Position numbers and translations under genes: made by a program. From Mycobacterium sp. 852002-51971_SCH5477799-a (GTDB lineage: Bacteria; Actinomycetota; Actinomycetes; Mycobacteriales; Mycobacteriaceae), in NCBI RefSeq assembly GCF_001667145.1, contig NZ_LZIF01000047.1:1-64000 (forward strand): a stretch of DNA of 64,000 nt, read 5' to 3'. The stretch's first letter is position 1. Each line of letters begins with the position of its first letter. This document shows positions 63,430 through 64,000 of the stretch, one piece after another. The notes under the pieces were generated by a model. The model made no database searches. It was given only the letters and a program-made list of their open reading frames with translations, and was not told the origin of the DNA.

Positions 63430-64000
63430 TCACTTCGATTTGTTTTTCCTGTTTAGGTCCGTATTCCGAGATGGTTGCACACGCTTCGGTTCGCCCGGCA
63501 TTTTCGGGTAGTTCGGCGGATACGGCATGTCCCCCAGCCCGCGCTCTTCGTCGGCCTCGGCCATCTCCAATAAGGAGGCGATGGATTGGACCGCGTCATC
63601 CATTGCGGCCCAAGGGTCGTCTCGGTCCTTGACCAGATCGGGCACGGTTGCGATGGTGTAGTCGTCCGGCTCGGCGGCGGACAGTTCCTCCCATGTCAAT
63701 GGCATCGACACCGTTGCGATCGGCGTGCGCCGCACCGAATATGCCGATGCCATGGTGCGGTCCCGCGCGTTCTGGTTGAAGTCGATGAAGATGCGCTCCC
63801 CGCGTTCTTCCTTCCACCAGGACGTGGTGACCGCATCGGGCGCGCGGCGCTCGACTTCGCGGGCCAGGGCGATGCCGGCGCGGCGTACCTCGATGAAGTC
63901 CCAGTCGCTGGCGATTCGCAGAAAGACGTGGATCCCGCGACCACCCGAGGTCTTCGGGTATCCGACCAACCCGAGTTCGTCGAGCAACGGCCGCAGGACG
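63430..64000 (-). CDS. LigD-type primase-polymerase (5' end beyond window, Rv3730c-like)
   Basis: The C-terminal 190 residues are in the window, and the frame is open to the right edge. LVGYPKTSGGRGIHVFLRI is the primase/LigD polymerase motif with conserved Ser and His, and IDFNQNARDRTMASAYSVR is the third catalytic motif with the metal-binding Asp. The tail ends PPNYPKMPGEPKRVQPSRN TDLNRKNKSK. Stand-alone LigD polymerase domains serve non-homologous end joining or excision repair. Corresponds to Rv3730c, whose neighbour is ligase C. Confidence 0.9.
   Translation of the reverse strand, partial: VLRPLLDELGLVGYPKTSGGRGIHVFLRIASDWDFIEVRRAGIALAREVERRAPDAVTTSWWKEERGERIFIDFNQNARDRTMASAYSVRRTPIATVSMPLTWEELSAAEPDDYTIATVPDLVKDRDDPWAAMDDAVQSIASLLEMAEADEERGLGDMPYPPNYPKMPGEPKRVQPSRNTDLNRKNKSK

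Overview
The window is a high-GC (roughly two-thirds G+C) chromosomal segment from a mycobacterium. Gene order from 1 to about 51.2 kb follows the Mycobacterium tuberculosis block from Rv3689 to Rv3725 almost gene for gene, and the right edge ends inside the ortholog of Rv3730c. Several differences from M. tuberculosis point to a non-tuberculous species: a PadR regulator, a monofunctional haem catalase, a NarL-type regulator, an intact cutinase at the cut5 position, and a catabolic island at 51.6-57.7 kb. I cannot name the species.

Layout. 0-7.2 kb: the MoxR/DUF58 membrane cluster (Rv3689-Rv3695). 7.2-12.4 kb: a small membrane protein, PadR, glycerol kinase, a glutamate-cysteine-ligase-like protein and a methyltransferase. 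12.4-17.9 kb: the complete ergothioneine operon egtABCDE, read leftwards with overlapping starts and stops. 18.0-22.8 kb: a PknH-type sensor-domain protein, catalase, two paralogous Gly/Pro/His-rich membrane proteins and a DUF4185 secreted protein. 22.8-27.2 kb: asd-ask, divergent from leuA. leuA is preceded by a Leu-rich leader peptide and mutually exclusive hairpins (attenuator). 27.2-31.5 kb: small proteins, a LuxR/NarL regulator, a DnaQ-like exonuclease and the MurT/GatD pair. 31.5-41.3 kb: MFS transporter, recR, ebfC, ami1, a START-like protein, an FAD oxidoreductase + cyclopropane-type methyltransferase pair, dnaZX and aspC. 41.3-42.5 kb: the SRP RNA, tRNA-Ser(GGA) and lucA. 42.5-51.6 kb: lipid/xenobiotic enzymes, TetR with a 33-bp perfect palindrome, an APH-like kinase, CsbD, cutinase, an epimerase and an F420-type flavoprotein.

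51.6-57.7 kb is the most interesting part. It holds a crotonase-fold protein with all five catalytic residues of 6-oxocamphor hydrolase (a retro-Claisen C-C hydrolase), a small co-transcribed protein, a TetR regulator, a cytochrome P450 and a mycofactocin-type SDR. It also holds an F420-dependent oxidoreductase broken by one in-frame stop and an SDR/aldehyde-dehydrogenase pair destroyed by a deletion. Three copies of one palindrome (consensus TTKGGCGAYCGCYCAA) lie in front of its transcription units. P450, alcohol dehydrogenase and beta-diketone hydrolase together match the logic of cyclic terpenoid ketone degradation. I infer a partly decayed terpenoid-ketone catabolic regulon.

57.7-64 kb is a low-gene-density, eroded region: a rhomboid-like protein that has run on past its normal end, a duplicated scrap of the LigD-polymerase C-terminus, small hypothetical proteins, a DUF2188-like protein, a GAF-ANTAR regulator, a limonene-epoxide-hydrolase-like protein, and the start of the polymerase gene cut off by the window edge.
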